A stretch of DNA of 64,000 nucleotides from Astragalus membranaceus (lineage: Eukaryota; Streptophyta; Magnoliopsida; Fabales; Fabaceae), in NCBI GenBank assembly GCA_039519185.1, contig CM076848.1, positions 53,532,778 to 53,596,777 of the forward strand, read 5' to 3'. Position 1 is the stretch's first letter; each line of letters begins with the position of its first letter. Position numbers and translations under genes: made by a program. This document shows, piece by piece, positions 45,401-56,979 of this stretch. The notes below the pieces were generated by a model, which had not been told where the DNA came from, made no database searches, and saw only the letters and a list, made by a program, of their open reading frames with translations.

Positions 45401-48011
45401 AAACTTCTAATTTACTATTGCACATATGATGAACCTGGATTAATAGTATAAGGCAATAACATAGTTCTTTCATCTTAGGAAGGGTATTCCTTATCCACAT
45501 GTCCACCTAAATTTATACTACACTATCTCTTGCAATATTTTCTATTATCCTTTGCTTTCTGTTTGTTGGGTTCAAGCTTTTTCTTACAACCTCTTAGCTT
45601 GCTGCAGCTGACCTACTATTCTATGCAGATAACAAGTTCACTTCTCAGTAATTTGCTAGATGTGGTTGAGGAGGTTCAATTAGCTCTAATAGAGATTAGA
45701 AATTTGATCCAGGCTAAGTTCTATTCTCCTTCAGGTGAGCAAATTTCTTCACTACTTAAAATATTACTATGGGCCAGTGTTTTGAAAATCATATGGGGGC
45801 AGTCATTGAACCGGTGAAAGAATGTTGAAGATTTACTAGTTCAACCTCAATCATGGTTGAACTATTGATAATTAAATTATATTTTTAATATTATATAATA
45901 TATCAAGCAATAAGCTAACAGAAAATTATAAGAAATCGAGTTAGATAAAAATTCAAATGAACATAAAATGACTATATTAATGTCTTGTAAGGTATAAATA
46001 TGTTCAATATGTGAACCTCATATACGTAGTGTTTGTAACTTGGCATTAGGCCTTTATTGGGAAATACTATATTTAGCTGAATTAAAGAAAAAAAGAAAAG
46101 CTCATCAAATTTCTACTGTGGTCCCTCATTTAGGATCAGACAGACCAGGTACGGCCAGTTCATCTGTTTTTCACTGGCCTGTTCAGTCCGATTTAATTTC
46201 CAAAATGTGGTTTGAACCTTAGAGTTGGATCCTTAATTGTATGCAGAATTTTTTTCCTATTAATTAATAATTAATTGGAAGTGGTTACTACCTTTCCATT
46301 TTCTATCTTTAGATCACGTTGACAAAGCAGTGTTGTCAAATATCGACCAGCCATGGCGGATTTCTTGAAAACCATCGTGGCCAATTTGTGAAGGATGGCG
46401 GTTTATGGTGGCTTTATGGCAGCCTAAAATGGCGGATTTTTGGCTCCGCACCATAAACCGCCATCCGCCATTGACAACACTGTGACAAAGACAAACAGGA
46501 GTTTCACTCTAATATAAACTGTTTTTGCAGTTCATGAACTTGATTTGCAGCTATCTTTTATTGACTTCTATAGTGGGAAGAAGGTGCAAGTCACTCTTGA
46601 TATGACATGCTTAAAATGGTAAACTCTTGCAACTATTTTTATTTTTTAAAAAATTCACCTCTAAATTTTTTTGCATGTCTTGCTCAGTTGATCCTTTGTT
46701 ACTATGGAGGTGTTTACTTTGCTGAAAAATCAAGTATTGGATAAATAAAAATATTTGTTCTACATTTGATTTTAAAAATGGCATGGAACAAGATAAAACA
46801 AAAGATGAAGCACTAGAGAAAAGCCTTGAATTTTGTTACTCAGTGAAATAGTAGGAGACAACTTTTTTGTCCCATGCACATGCACATCATCCAAAAGGAA
46901 AAATACCCAATTTTTCTTCCTCTACTCTTTTTATAAAGCCAAATGTTAGTAGTTAACTAGTTAGGGAAAAAGGAATTATTAGTTTCCAGGATTTGAGCTA
47001 CCTACTTTTTTTTTTAATAGCAAAAGAAAGGGTTATGGAGCTTCGTTAAAACCTTTTGATGCAAAACCCTCTTTAGGGAAAAAACATCAAGAAGGAAAAA
47101 GAGTACTCTCCCTGCAATTTATTGATAAAAAACGGAAAAGATACAAAAGACATAGGGGGACTAAGCCAAAACCCATGAGTAAGACAACATTACAACCAAA
47201 AGGAAAATATAACAATCCTATTAAAAGGAGCTAGTCCAAACAAAGTTAAAATTGGCATACAAGAGCATCACTATAATGACTTCTCTTTGCGAAACTTTTG
47301 CTTCAATCATTTGTTCCCTCTTCTTTTCCTCAACTCCACGTGTTATTCATTTGAACATCAAATATCAGACAAAACAAAAGTTGTCCTGTGATTCTATTTG
47401 TACTGGACTGTTCAACTTGTTGTGTTGTACTAGAACACAGATAAAACGTACCCCTACTGTTGTTTGTTTCTAATCAAACGTATTGCAGTTTGGTTCTCTT
47501 ATAAGCACTGCACATGATTCACTAAAACTGAGACTCTGCTGAGGAACTCTCTTTCCAACTTTCATTTAGATCATTCAAGTTTTGATTCATACTTCATTGT
47601 TCATACATACTTGCTGTGAAATACTTGGCTGAGTTAATGCTCATTGATGTATCTAATAGTCAATGCTCATTGATGTATCTGATATTATCATTTTGAATGC
47701 TATTTTTCATTTTATTTCGCTGTGGTACTATCCCTGCGTGAGATTAGCTTTATGGTTATATACGTCTTGTGGCATTTGTAATTATAGACACTGATTTGAC
47801 AAATGGTTTGAGCAGTGGGGCCTATCCTGTAGAGGTCCTTCCGTCCCAGATATATGATCCTGCTGCTAGTAGAGAACAAAAGGCTCTTCCTTCGTCGCTT
47901 GTGGATGAAATAAGAACTGCAGCTGAGAGTGTGAAAGTTGGGTATTCAAGAATTATTAGGCTTTGCAGGTGTATTTCCCAGGCAGTTCTGGCTTGCACTC
48001 AAAATAGATGA
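33423..48011 (+). CDS. KNL1: Kinetochore scaffold protein KNL1/Spc105 homologue
   Basis: Outer-kinetochore scaffold that recruits PP1 and spindle-checkpoint proteins. Model of 16 exons with matching phases: 33423-33759, 33895-34388, 34904-36010, 36986-37423, 37507-37578, 37722-37802, 38150-38187, 38299-38386, 38455-38604, 38928-39119, 39209-39288, 39387-39456, 39537-39638, 45629-45734, 46531-46618, 47816-48011. The total is 3639 nt, 1212 residues. An RVSF PP1-docking motif lies in a basic patch (residues 23-26); MDSTAFSMHY (about 141) and YMELT (about 184) are MELT-like. A long low-complexity middle follows, a coiled coil about residues 790-1000 (exons 5-10), then an RWD-like C-terminus (YYDYIIQRFTVKAG through QLSFIDFYSGKKVQVTLDMT). 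The exon 13 to 14 intron is 5990 nt and carries a complete Copia element in sense orientation; the frame is unbroken if spliced. The family assignment is strong; exact splice sites are inferred by eye. Confidence 0.88.
40229..40454 (+). repeat. 5' LTR of the KNL1-intron Copia
   Basis: Starts TGTTAGAGTATG, ends CAGTTTCATCA. Differs from the 3' LTR by C/T at 40282 and T/C at 40452. A TATAAATA motif near 40361 and the LTR promoter could initiate transcription within KNL1. Confidence 0.97.
40517..43295 (+). pseudogene. Copia gag-protease-integrase, frameshifted at the start
   Basis: Gag begins MAAAPPPPVV at 40517 but moves frame near 40605 and again near 40705, where an 8-base near-tandem duplication (AGCGGTAC) sits. 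From about 40705 one frame runs to 43295. It carries the gag body (AFTAWELQDQLLLAWL), a CCHC knuckle (CQVCHRVGHDASYC), and a protease region reading MDTAASHHVT in place of the usual D-T/S-G. Integrase follows with zinc-binding H and C residues (WHNRLGHPS, CMSCCLGKAH) and a core with CDLWGP, SDWGGEF and NGVVERKHR. The altered protease triad and gag shifts suggest it cannot move without helper proteins. Confidence 0.85.
43292..44935 (+). CDS. Copia reverse transcriptase-RNase H
   Basis: 547 residues in one frame. RT begins TWQLTSLPPGNSLIGCKWVF, with YKARLVAKGF, LDVHNAFLNG (catalytic Asp), AIYGLKQAPRAWY and the YVDDIIITG catalytic box. RNase H follows with AYCDADWASDIDDRRS, SSAEAEYRSLA and LCDNQSTVALSHNPV, then ADILTKPL. 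The frame runs about 75 bases into the 3' LTR. It overlaps the upstream frame at ATGA (43292-43295): Copia elements normally encode one polyprotein, so either a small indel separated the halves or the overlap is used for reinitiation. The first is more likely. Confidence 0.9.
   Translation: MNLTTAEPATVQQALASPCWAQAMQAEFNALQANNTWQLTSLPPGNSLIGCKWVFRIKENPDGTINKYKARLVAKGFTQKFGYDYTDTFSPVVKPVTVRTILTLALTYKWYTQQLDVHNAFLNGKLHEDVYMAQPLGFNTGDKSTVCKLNKAIYGLKQAPRAWYESLTKTLFSFGFSQSKCDPSLLLYNHGRQRIYILIYVDDIIITGSSKLLVQSVINKLNAHFSLKQMGNLDYFLGIECKHTTSGAIILSQAKYIRDILHRAAMDDCKSISTPLPTNLKLSRNGADYFEDPLLYRSIVGALQYATITRPELGYAVNKVCQFMSQPLTTHWTAVKRILRYLKGTIDLGLTLQPATGISPLSITAYCDADWASDIDDRRSTSGACIFLGPNLVSWWSKKQTLVAKSSAEAEYRSLALAASEVIWIQSLLHELQISLPPPVILCDNQSTVALSHNPVLHSCTKHMELDIFFVRERVLNKSLSVEYVPSQAQVADILTKPLSKNRFCLLRDKLRVSHTSELEGGTVRVCKIGCKIGIVTLYSVIVNTVK
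44860..45085 (+). repeat. 3' LTR of the KNL1-intron Copia
   Basis: 226 bp, TG...CA, preceded by the polypurine tract and followed by the CTATT duplication. Confidence 0.97.
46328..46482. mobile_element. hAT MITE in KNL1 intron
   Basis: Inverted ends CAGTGTTGTCAA / TTGACAACACTG with an exact 8-bp duplication TGACAAAG (46320-46327 and 46483-46490). 155 bp, largely foldback through GGCGGATTT / TCCGCCAT blocks. It ends 48 bases before the exon at 46531. Confidence 0.92.
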
Positions 48012-49593
48012 TCGACAAATTTTGCTTGTCCGGTTGCTTTCAATCGTTGTCAATTTTGGGTGGATTGTCCATTAGAGAGCTTTATCTTGTAAATTTCCAC
48101 TTCATAGCGTTGCTATAAATGAATGGGTAATTGTCATGCAGCGTAGAAATAAATTTCCCATTTCTCAATGGATTCTATTCTAGTGCTGCCGTAATATTCA
48201 TACGTGTTTTGAAGGAAAATCAGTTTTTTGAGATTTGTGAAATTTTTCAGGTTAAAAATAGTATAACCTGTTTTGTAGAGATTCAGCTCCTTGTAGCATT
48301 CCCCATAACGGTACAAAGGCAGAATTCATTCCCCATAACCTGTTTTTTGATTTCATGATTGGAATCCCACTTCATGATACGGAATTCATAGCAATACATT
48401 GTGTTCTACGACAAGGAGAATTCATTCGACAAAATTTATGTTAGTTTTTTTTATATATATAATTGATTTTAGTTAAAAGTGAGGTTGAAGGTAACATGAT
48501 TTTTGTTTGGATACATTATTAGAAAAAATGATTTTTATCAGATCAAGTTATTTTAATAGATTGGATCAAAATTGCTTTCGGGTGTCAAATTACTAAAATG
48601 AGTTTCAAGTTAAACTTATATTAGAAACCTAAATATGATAAAGTAGACAATAAAAATACTAAATTAGCATAATAAATATCTAAATAAAAATTATAATTAG
48701 ATTATATAATTAAATGCAATATGATATCAGCAACTGGATTTCTTAAGTGTGTTCACAATTAACCCACATGGGTAACAAAGACATAACTCCGATTTAAAAA
48801 ATAATAAATTACGTGCACTAATTTGTAATTTGCTAAACAAATGTATGGTAATGGTAATCAAAAGAAAAAAATATAGTAAATATCCAAATTGGTCCATAAC
48901 AAAAAATATGGAGACTAGTTAGATTCAAGAGATCAAAAGTACCAATTTGATTCCTGAGAAATGAAAAATTGAGTCAAATTAGTTCCTAATAAAGACCAAA
49001 ATGTCCTTAAAAAAGCATTTCAAAAGGATTAATTTGACCAAACATCTTAGATTGTTGGGACTAAATAGATAATTTTCATTTCTCAAAAACTAAACTGGTA
49101 TACACTTATTTTTGTTAGTGATCAATTTTGGTATTGCCCAAAAAACCAACAAATATAGAGCTGAATGCATATTCTCAGTTCCAAATTAACCTTTTTTTGA
49201 GTCAAGAGTTCAATATCATTTCATTTAGTGGTCTGTAAAATTTCTAATGCCCAATTCTTATAGCCAATACCAATCACATACTGCTTCTAAGTTCTAACAT
49301 GTCTGCTGACATGAAGGGTATTATGGACAAACAAAAATTAGCCAAAAAAGTATATACAAAGTGTATCCCTTATCTCATATATGGTGGTAATACACCAGAT
49401 ACAGAGAAAAAGAAAAGGAAACCAAGACCCTCCACAAGCTCTACATCATAAAAGGCAAAGGGTCTTTAAGTCATATCCACATGTGTACATCAAAATTGTC
49501 ACAACTCACAAATATGTACACACTATATATATATTATACTGTACATGAAAAACACTATTTGATTTTGCATGCTTTCCTCAATCCTCACTGCTC
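48012..49593. other. Intergenic between KNL1 and XERICO-like gene
   Basis: 3' ends of two convergent genes. AT-rich, no coding frame of note. Around 48870-49140 short pieces (AATTGGTCC, AATTTGACCAAAC) resemble decayed MITE ends. Confidence 0.5.
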
Positions 49594-50043
49594 TTACCAA
49601 AAGCAAGATGCAATATCATCTTCAGGAATCAAGGGATTCCTACAAAGTGGACAAGTAATGTTCCAATAATCCAACCACTTCTCCAAACACACTTTATGGA
49701 AAAGATGGCCACAAGATAAACTGTTTATTTCTGATTCTGGTTCAAATTGAGTGAGACACACTGAACAATCATCAGTTTCTTTGCAGCTACATACACTATC
49801 AAACCTAAGTGTTGGTGTCCTTTTTCTGAACTCTAAAATGTAATCTTCTGATGGAGTGAGATTGAGTTCAAATGACTCAAGTTGGTTTTGGAAAACATCT
49901 TGTGAAGGAGATGAAGTGGATATACCAACAATGCTTAGGATTGTCCTAAGAATACCTTTGAATATGGATATTGTATAAGCAGTGTTTACTAGAATTACAC
50001 ATAATACTCCTTCAGATGGTGCTGGAAGATTTGATAATCCCAT
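49594..50043 (-). CDS. XERICO-like RING-H2 E3 ubiquitin ligase
   Basis: 149 residues from the MGLSNLPAPSEG start at 50043, nearly the N-terminus I recall for Arabidopsis XERICO (MGLSSLPGPSEG). The open frame extends 25 codons upstream, but that part lies at a TTTTTGCAG acceptor and lacks family similarity. A hydrophobic N-terminal segment (about residues 13-40) is followed by TPTLRFDSVC and a C3H2C3 RING-H2: Cys93, Cys96, Cys111, His113, His116, Cys119, Cys131, Cys134. XERICO promotes ABA accumulation and drought tolerance in Arabidopsis; the same role here is inference. All zinc ligands are present, so it should be functional. Confidence 0.92.
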   Translation of the reverse strand: MGLSNLPAPSEGVLCVILVNTAYTISIFKGILRTILSIVGISTSSPSQDVFQNQLESFELNLTPSEDYILEFRKRTPTLRFDSVCSCKETDDCSVCLTQFEPESEINSLSCGHLFHKVCLEKWLDYWNITCPLCRNPLIPEDDIASCFW

Positions 50044-50103
50044 TTTTTGATTAACACAGAAATAAGTAACCAAGCTGAATGGAAACTCTTTTTGATATCT
50101 TAC

Positions 50104-50797
50104 CTGCAAAAACATCAAAGGGTACTTTAATTAATAAATTTGAAACAAAACAAACAAGGTGTTTAGTTGACTAATCAATTGAAGATTGAATTGGTTGAAC
50201 TAATAGAGCAGGCTTAAAAGCATGACTAAATAAATTGGCTGGTTTTTTTGGGTTATAGCAATCAAAAAAATATCCGATTTCACAAGTTTCCTGCAAAAAT
50301 ATCTGGATGGAAGAACCCGGAATTTATATAAGGAAATAGGAATAAAATCTCATTGAAAATAAAAGGGGGAATTTAGTTTGATATGCTGAATCAAAAAAAA
50401 TTGTCACTTTTTATACTAGGGATGAAACAGCTGTTTAGAAAGTACCAAGTAGAGAATCAAATTTGCTACAATCTAAAATAATTGAAAAAAAAAAGAACAT
50501 GCAAGGAAAACAATATTTGAAAAATCCAAGTAGTTTATAGTTTGATTTCAAAGTTTTCAGATTAAAAATTGAACAAACAAATAAGCATTGGGGTGGCTTA
50601 TGTTATGCATCAACAAAACCTACCAAAAACAAAACTTTATGGTCACACAAAAAAATAAGGAAAAGAGAATCCTAAAAAGAATGATATATCCACAAAATAG
50701 GATCTACTATTTCATAGAAGCATGTTGGGTGGCAATCAAGAAAAAACATTAAACACCCAAAATAGAAAGAAAAAAAAAATGCATTTTTGGGACTTAC
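50104..50797 (-). other. Probable 5'-UTR intron of the XERICO-like gene
   Basis: On the minus strand a GTAAGTCC donor at 50797 and a TTTTTGCAG acceptor at 50104 bound 694 bases without coding frames. The next upstream exon would cover roughly 50798-50870. Inferred from splice motifs only. Confidence 0.5.
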
Positions 50798-50879
50798 AAA
50801 GAGATGAAGTGAGGAGTTGTGTTTCTCTTCCTTTTCTCTTAGCTTTATAGGGGAACCCCACAAACAAACACTAGATGCT

Positions 50880-52895
50880 AGCTAAGGTTGATTATCTAGA
50901 CTAGAGCAACCTCAGTTCCTTAACCATGGTTAAAAGATCATTGTTTACTAGGCAAAAGACATTTAACTATAGTTAGTGTCTTTATTGTTTTCGACATCAT
51001 CTTTTTTTGTCTGTCCTTTTCTTGCCTTTTTAATTTTTTTAATGTTTTACTAAAATATTTATGTAGCGCGTTGTTTCCAATTTTGATTATTTACTCGTAT
51101 TTGTTATTTTTAATTGTATTTCTTCGGCTTTTTAAGCTGTGTTGAGTGGAGATCTTTTTCCTCCCTCTAGCTTTTGTTAAACACTATTTTGCTTTTCAAT
51201 TTCAATCATTATCCTATGAAACACTTTTTTGGAGAGGATGGATGGATCTATGAAACTGCTTTTTGAAAAATTGAGGCCATGTGATAAAGGTTGTAGAATT
51301 GTTGTTGAACAAGCTAAGAGGAAGCGTAGTCAAAGGTCAAATGCTCTTATAGTAGGAAAAATCGTAGTAACATAATGAATGTTTTGAGGAGCTAGAAATT
51401 ATGTACATATTAGTATTTTGGTAATGAAAAGATAAAAATTAAAGGCATTAGGGGGGCTTGAAACCTCACGTGGATTTGGTGTACTAAAATGTATGTTAGT
51501 TACACATGGGATAAATTTAACTAGAGTTGGCAAAATAGACTCAACTCTAGTACTAGCTTATAACGAATAAGTTTACAGAAGCAAAATAGAAACGTTTCAC
51601 TAACTTATGATGTTGTTTCACTAGCTTATAACAAATTTCCACGTATTAGTTAAAGTAGCGTTTGAGCTTATAACTTATAGTGTTTTTATCTTTTTTCTCA
51701 TTTTTATCCCGATTATTTCAATTAAATTCCTTATTTATTTCGAATAAATAAACAGTTTCTCTCATTTTTAAGCGCTACTTAACAATGCTTATTTATGTTA
51801 TTTTATATTTATGATAGTTCTACTATTACTCTCTTCATATAAACTCTAGCCGTCTCTCTCAATTTACTCCCTACTCTTCTCTTCTTTCTCGATTACTTAC
51901 CAGAAAGGGGTGGTTTTAGGTCAGTTTTTGGCCTAGAATCGCCTCTCTATATTGCCTGTTTCCCGTCTTTTTATCTATATAAGTGGTGACCATAGATCTA
52001 CCTTTTATTTTGTATTTCTTTTGATTCGTCGTCTGAGTGCAACATTATTGTTGCTCGTCGTCTTGGTGCGGCGTGTTTGATTTCCTGTCTTGTTGCGGTG
52101 TTCATTTGGTTCAGATCGATAAATCAACTTCAATCAATTTCAGATTCAACCAATGACTAGGCCTCAGAGTTACAGGTCCGGAAGCATGAGTGCTCCAGTG
52201 ACTTTTATTTTGTCACATTTGTAGACATTTGACCGTTTTACGCTATTAACTTGGGTGTTGTGAGTTTGTTTGCAGATTCATCATTTGTGTTTTTAGCAAT
52301 GTTGAATTTGTAGTATCATCGATGAAATCTCTCAATTTGAATGGATGAATATCATTTTTTAGTCAGAAAAAATGTTATTTTATGTTTATAAGTTACTTCA
52401 AATACTAATTTTACTAAACACTTCAAGTTCACATCGTTAACTTATTCGCTATCAGCTATTTACCATAGGTTCATCTACTATAAACTAGTCTATCCACTAT
52501 CCAGTAGCTTATTCGTTATTTGTTTTTCACCGAGCAGAACCTATATGAAATAGCTACAACATCAAATCTATATCGATCAGTATATAGTTCCTTGTTGTTT
52601 TAAAATGATAAATAATTTGAAACAAAAAAATACAATAAGAAATAAGCTAGCGGACAGCGGATAAACTAGCTTTTAAGAGATGAGTTGATAGTGGATAAGC
52701 TAGCAGATTGAATTTAAAGTGTTTAATAAATTAACAGTTGAACCAGCTTATAAATATAAAATGATATGAATAGGCATTTGTAATTAATGCTTAAAAGTGA
52801 GAGAGAACTTTTATTTGATATATGGAGGGTAAAAATGAGAGAAAAAGTGAAACACTGAAATTTATTCAAATAATATTTCAATAAACACTATAAAC
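50880..52895. other. Intergenic with reiterated GCTTATAA / AAGCTAGC motifs
   Basis: No gene recognised. From 51530 to 52890 short motifs such as CTAGCTTATAA, GGATAAGCTAGC and TATAAGCTAT recur in both orientations, as in subterminal regions of DNA transposons, but no end pair was resolved. Confidence 0.45.
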
Positions 52896-52919
52896 TAGTG
52901 AAAAAACGTTATAAGCTAT

Positions 52920-53251
52920 CTTTACCAAGTTCCCTCGCTAATTCCCTCGCAAATTTTTTTCTTTTTTCCTTTATATCCGTTTACACCCTCACTCTTCTTT
53001 CTCACTCACTCACTCTTCACCATTCCTCTTCCCTTCCTCTTCCCCCTTCCACTTCCTCTCACACCCTTCTTCTCTCTTCACTCTTCCAACACCACCACCA
53101 CCACCATCATCACCACCTCCTCTCACACTCTTCTTCTCTCTTCACTCTTCCACCACCACCACCACCACATACCTCCTACCACTCTCACTCACTCTCTCTT
53201 ACTCTTCACCACCACCAACCCACCACCCCACCACTCTCACTCTTCTCTCTT

Positions 53252-53315
<64 letters not shown>

Positions 53316-53888
53316 TCTTCTCCTTCTCTCTCTACTCTAAACCACCCATCACCACCACCACCACGCCACCACCACACCACCACCACGCCACCACCACCAC
53401 TCTCACTCCTCTCTCTCTCTCTCTTTCTCCCTTACTCTTCTCCTTCTCTCTACTCTAAACCACCCATCACCACCACCACGCCACCACCACCACCACACCA
53501 CCACCACCACGCCACCACCACCACCACCACACATCACCACAAAATTAATAATATAATATAATATTCATTAATTAATATATATATAAAAAAACAAGCCATT
53601 CAGCACTGGACACGTGTCATTTTTTTTTTGAAAACTGCAGTCATTAGCGAGGGAAAAAGCCGTCGCTAATTCCTGCGCATTTACCAACCCCTGCAACTGA
53701 GTCCCATCACCTGAAAAACTGCAGTCATTAGCGAGGGAATTAGCGACGGCATAGTCCCTCGCTAATTAGCGAGGGATCCAACTTCCCTCGCTAATCCCAT
53801 TTGCGAGGAGGGAATTAGCGAGGGAACCAGTCCCTCGCTAAGTCCCTCGCAAATGACCATTAGTGAGGGAATCAGGTCATTTTGCGAC
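52920..53888. mobile_element. CACTA-like element remnant with TTAGCGAGGGA repeats
   Basis: CCCTCGCTAATTCCCTCGC at the left (about 52930) and at least nine TTAGCGAGGGA-type units in both orientations at 53645-53875. The right end GGTCATTTTGCGACTT resembles a decayed CACTA end. The interior is simple sequence: CTC and CACCAC runs. No transposase. TATAAGCTATCT occurs on both flanks (about 52910 and 53908) and may be host duplication. Confidence 0.5.
53257..53312. repeat. (CT)n microsatellite
   Basis: About 28 CT dinucleotides inside the TTAGCGAGGGA element, next to imperfect CACCAC runs on both sides. Confidence 0.95.
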
Positions 53889-53923
53889 TTAGAGAGAACT
53901 CATTCGCTATAAGCTATCTACTA

Positions 53924-54196
53924 CTCCTTCTGCCTCATAATAATTGTCGTTTTAACTCATTTCACGTATATTAAGAAAAGACCATAAAAGAAGGAGAGAG
54001 AATAATATTTTTACCAAATTATCCTTATCAAACATTGGGAGTGATGAATTTAATAACTTGGGAGTGATGAATATTATTTTAATTAGAGGGTACAATTGGA
54101 AAAAAACAACTAATATTGCATTGAAAATCCTAAGTGACATTTATTTTGAGACAAATTTTCTTTGCTAAAGTAACTATTATTGTGAGAGAGAGGGAG
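53924..54196. mobile_element. Stowaway-like MITE (Tc1/mariner)
   Basis: Ends CTCCTTCTGCCTCATAATA and, at the right, GACATTTATTTTGAGACAAA then GAGAGGGAG, correspond to the Stowaway CTCCCTCCGTCCCATAATA terminus. TA dinucleotides flank both sides. 273 bp, non-coding. Confidence 0.82.
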
Positions 54197-54199
54197 TAT

Positions 54200-54854
54200 A
54201 AGCTATTCGATTGTAATTCCTGATCAAAGCCTTAATATGAGATATAGAAAAAGTATAAATTAAGAGTCAAACTTACGGGTCATGTGATATCTCTTCCTAT
54301 TAATCCTAGATGCATATCCAATAATTTAAGCGGCAAAAATGGCATGACATGCAGCAATTCATGTAGGAAATTGTCATTGCTGGGCGGGAAAGGAAAAAAA
54401 CCATGCTGAATTCACGTAAGAAATAGAGGTTCCAGGGAGGGAAATGAAATGGATCCCATGTGGTCCGTACAATAAGCTTTAAAAGCATTCACACATGCTT
54501 TCCACTTTATACCCTTGATATTCCAAACAAGTCTACAACAAAAGTCTACAACAATGTGAACACATATTTGCATTCACATTACACACATATCAACCAACTA
54601 CTTTTAACAACTACTTTTGACAATTGCAACCGGCTACTTAAATGAGGCAACCTCACATTTGACAATTGCAACCTCACATTTCAAAATAAAACTACTATAT
54701 TCCCTCTCAAACTGAAACATCTTTCTAATATTTTACTTCTCCAGCTCTCCCTCTCTTTTTATTTCGAAAAATTCTTGTCTTCTCCATCTTCTTTCAACTT
54801 CATTTGATCTAGGCCAACATGTTTTCTCTACTTCTAAGCTATGATAACATCAAC
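54200..54854. other. Intergenic, no gene recognised
   Basis: AT-rich. A short direct repeat (CACATTTGACAATTGCAACC) occurs at about 54611-54672. Confidence 0.45.
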
Positions 54855-55092
54855 CTGAAACAAAATTGCTACACCTTGGTTAGAGGTCATTCTATCTTCA
54901 TATTTGTGGTTGGTTATAGTTCTAAATACTTCAATCTCATTATGCTTTTGTTATAATATCTCATTATATTTCCTTTGCTTTTATTTTTTACATTCTCTTC
55001 AAGGTTTAAGATTTTCAGATTCTGACGACTCAGTAAGGGAAAAAGGTTCCAGCTTTTCAAACATTAAATTCAACCTTCATGTGCTTCAAAGG
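54855..55092 (+). repeat. Repeat copy 1 (pair with 56980-57139)
   Basis: Shares with the second copy the blocks AAATTGCTACA, TCTAAATACTTCAATCTCATT, TTTTCAA(A/G)CATTA and CTTCAAAGGTAA, in the same order. Both end at a splice-donor-like GGTAA, so they may be duplicated exons of an unrecognised gene or element. Confidence 0.6.
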
Positions 55093-55666
55093 TAAGAAGC
55101 TTTTTCTTTTTCGTTGCCTATCAAGTTACAAGCTTCTTCTAACAACAAATTAAAACTGTATTTAAAACTGATTCTGTATCTTACAATTTTCCTATGTATA
55201 TATGCTATAATTTTAACTTAACAGACCCATACCATGTCTATAACACCATGTCTAAGAGAGAAGAAATGTTAGAAGAAGCATATCAACATATAGCAGTATC
55301 AAACTTACGGACCTATGAAAATGTCCTCTTCCAGCAAACTCGTTCTACTATGGTTGATCCTGACCTTGCAGGTGGCTACTCCAGCAAAAAGAGTTATTGT
55401 TCAGGGAATACATGATTATCTCATGAGTCCACTTGAGAACAACCCAGCACTCTGCTACAAAAATTACCAAGAATATCAAAACTGAGAAACTAAGTTATAC
55501 ACTTTAAAAATGATGACAGCAGATGAAGGTAGTAAATGTTTTGTAATGTAAGTGTTTATTTTTTAAAATAAATAGCAAAAGCATAAATATAACTTGACAT
55601 CCAATGTGTAATTTTGAATCCACTATAATAACTCATTTCCCCATGCTTGCACTCACTATGAGGGGG

Positions 55667-56096
55667 TGTTCCTTAACAGCTTCAGTTTATTTGAAAATAA
55701 AATAGCTGTTAAGGGGGGAAATAGTAGTTACAGTAATTTGTTTTCTATTTTAAAAACAGACTTTACAAGTTAGCTAATGGAAGCTGTTATGGCTGTTGAA
55801 GTTTGTTAGGATCAAGAGTCCTTAACAAACTAAAACTACCATAATAGATTCTGATAGCTGTTCAGCAGCAGTGTATATATATATATATATAGCAGTATAC
55901 ACAGTCCATATAATATAATTCACAACAGTTTACATTCAGTTCAATGCAATAAACATTTTACAAGTTTTATTCAAAGTCTTATACCCTAAGAGTCTTCTGT
56001 GTTCCCTTCTCTTCTGTGTAACCATCTGCTTGTTCATCTTCTAAGAGTGTGCGTGAGCTTGATCCTTCAGCAAGTCGCTGATATCAACCTCATAAA
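55667..56096 (+). repeat. Probable LTR fragment with polypurine tract
   Basis: TATGAGGGGG (55658-55666) followed directly by TGTTCCTTAACAGC looks like a polypurine tract plus 3' LTR start. The right end is uncertain; a TATATA run and AATAAAC lie inside. No coding region belongs to it here. Confidence 0.4.
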
Positions 56097-56161
56097 CAGA
56101 GAAAGAACATAACAGTGAGTTAGTATTTTTCTGTGACTGAAAAATAAACACAGAAATGGGA

Positions 56162-56166
<5 letters not shown>

Positions 56167-56213
<47 letters not shown>
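56167..56213. repeat. (GA)n microsatellite
   Basis: About 23 GA dinucleotides. Confidence 0.95.
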
Positions 56214-56214
<1 letters not shown>

Positions 56215-56979
56215 CAAGGATTTACTTTGTTCTCAAGGAGAGACCCACAACTTGTTGATCTTTAAAGTGTGAAGATCCAGAAGCCACAAAGAACAAAACA
56301 AGAAGTTAGAAACTTTGTATCATCATCAGAACTTCAAACAATCAACAAAAGGAAAGATCGAGACGTGTTATTACCTGTTTGAAGCTTCTCAGAAGCAGGT
56401 CTCCACAGATTTGTACCTGGAGAGTCATAATCAGAAAGTTAGGGTTTGGCCATATCAGAAACCAAACAACAAATCAGAGACAGAGTTTAAAGAAAGATAT
56501 CTACCTTGTTCGTGGAAGATCCTGGTATGCGGTGTCACGAAGAAGAAGCATCCCACCCAGAAAAGAAGAACAGAGGCACAATGTTAATTTCTGAAATGAA
56601 GGTTTCAAGAAACATCAAAAACAAAGAAGAAAGAAAAAGAGAAAGGAAGTATACACATAGTATTAACTTTATAAGGTTTAGGCATGCTGTCAAATGTAAT
56701 GGAAACATGCTGTAACTGAATAAATTTAAACATGAAACTATAACTGAATAGAATATACAATGGTGGATACATTGAAAAAAGTGTTTCTCTACAATACATT
56801 TTGCTTTATGCATGCTGTCCTATAACTAAAAACTAAAACATCCATGTGCACCCAAATGTAAAGTACACCAACCATCAGCTGTCTTTCTATTTTTTTCTTC
56901 ACTATCTCTCCCTCTCTTCTTATTTCAAATATTTCTTATCTTGGCTAACATGTTTTCTCTGCTTTTTTCTCTTACAACA

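Noticed and set aside
52898..53458. 186-codon Ser/Leu/His-rich ORF
   Set aside because: Translation of CT and CACCAC microsatellites.
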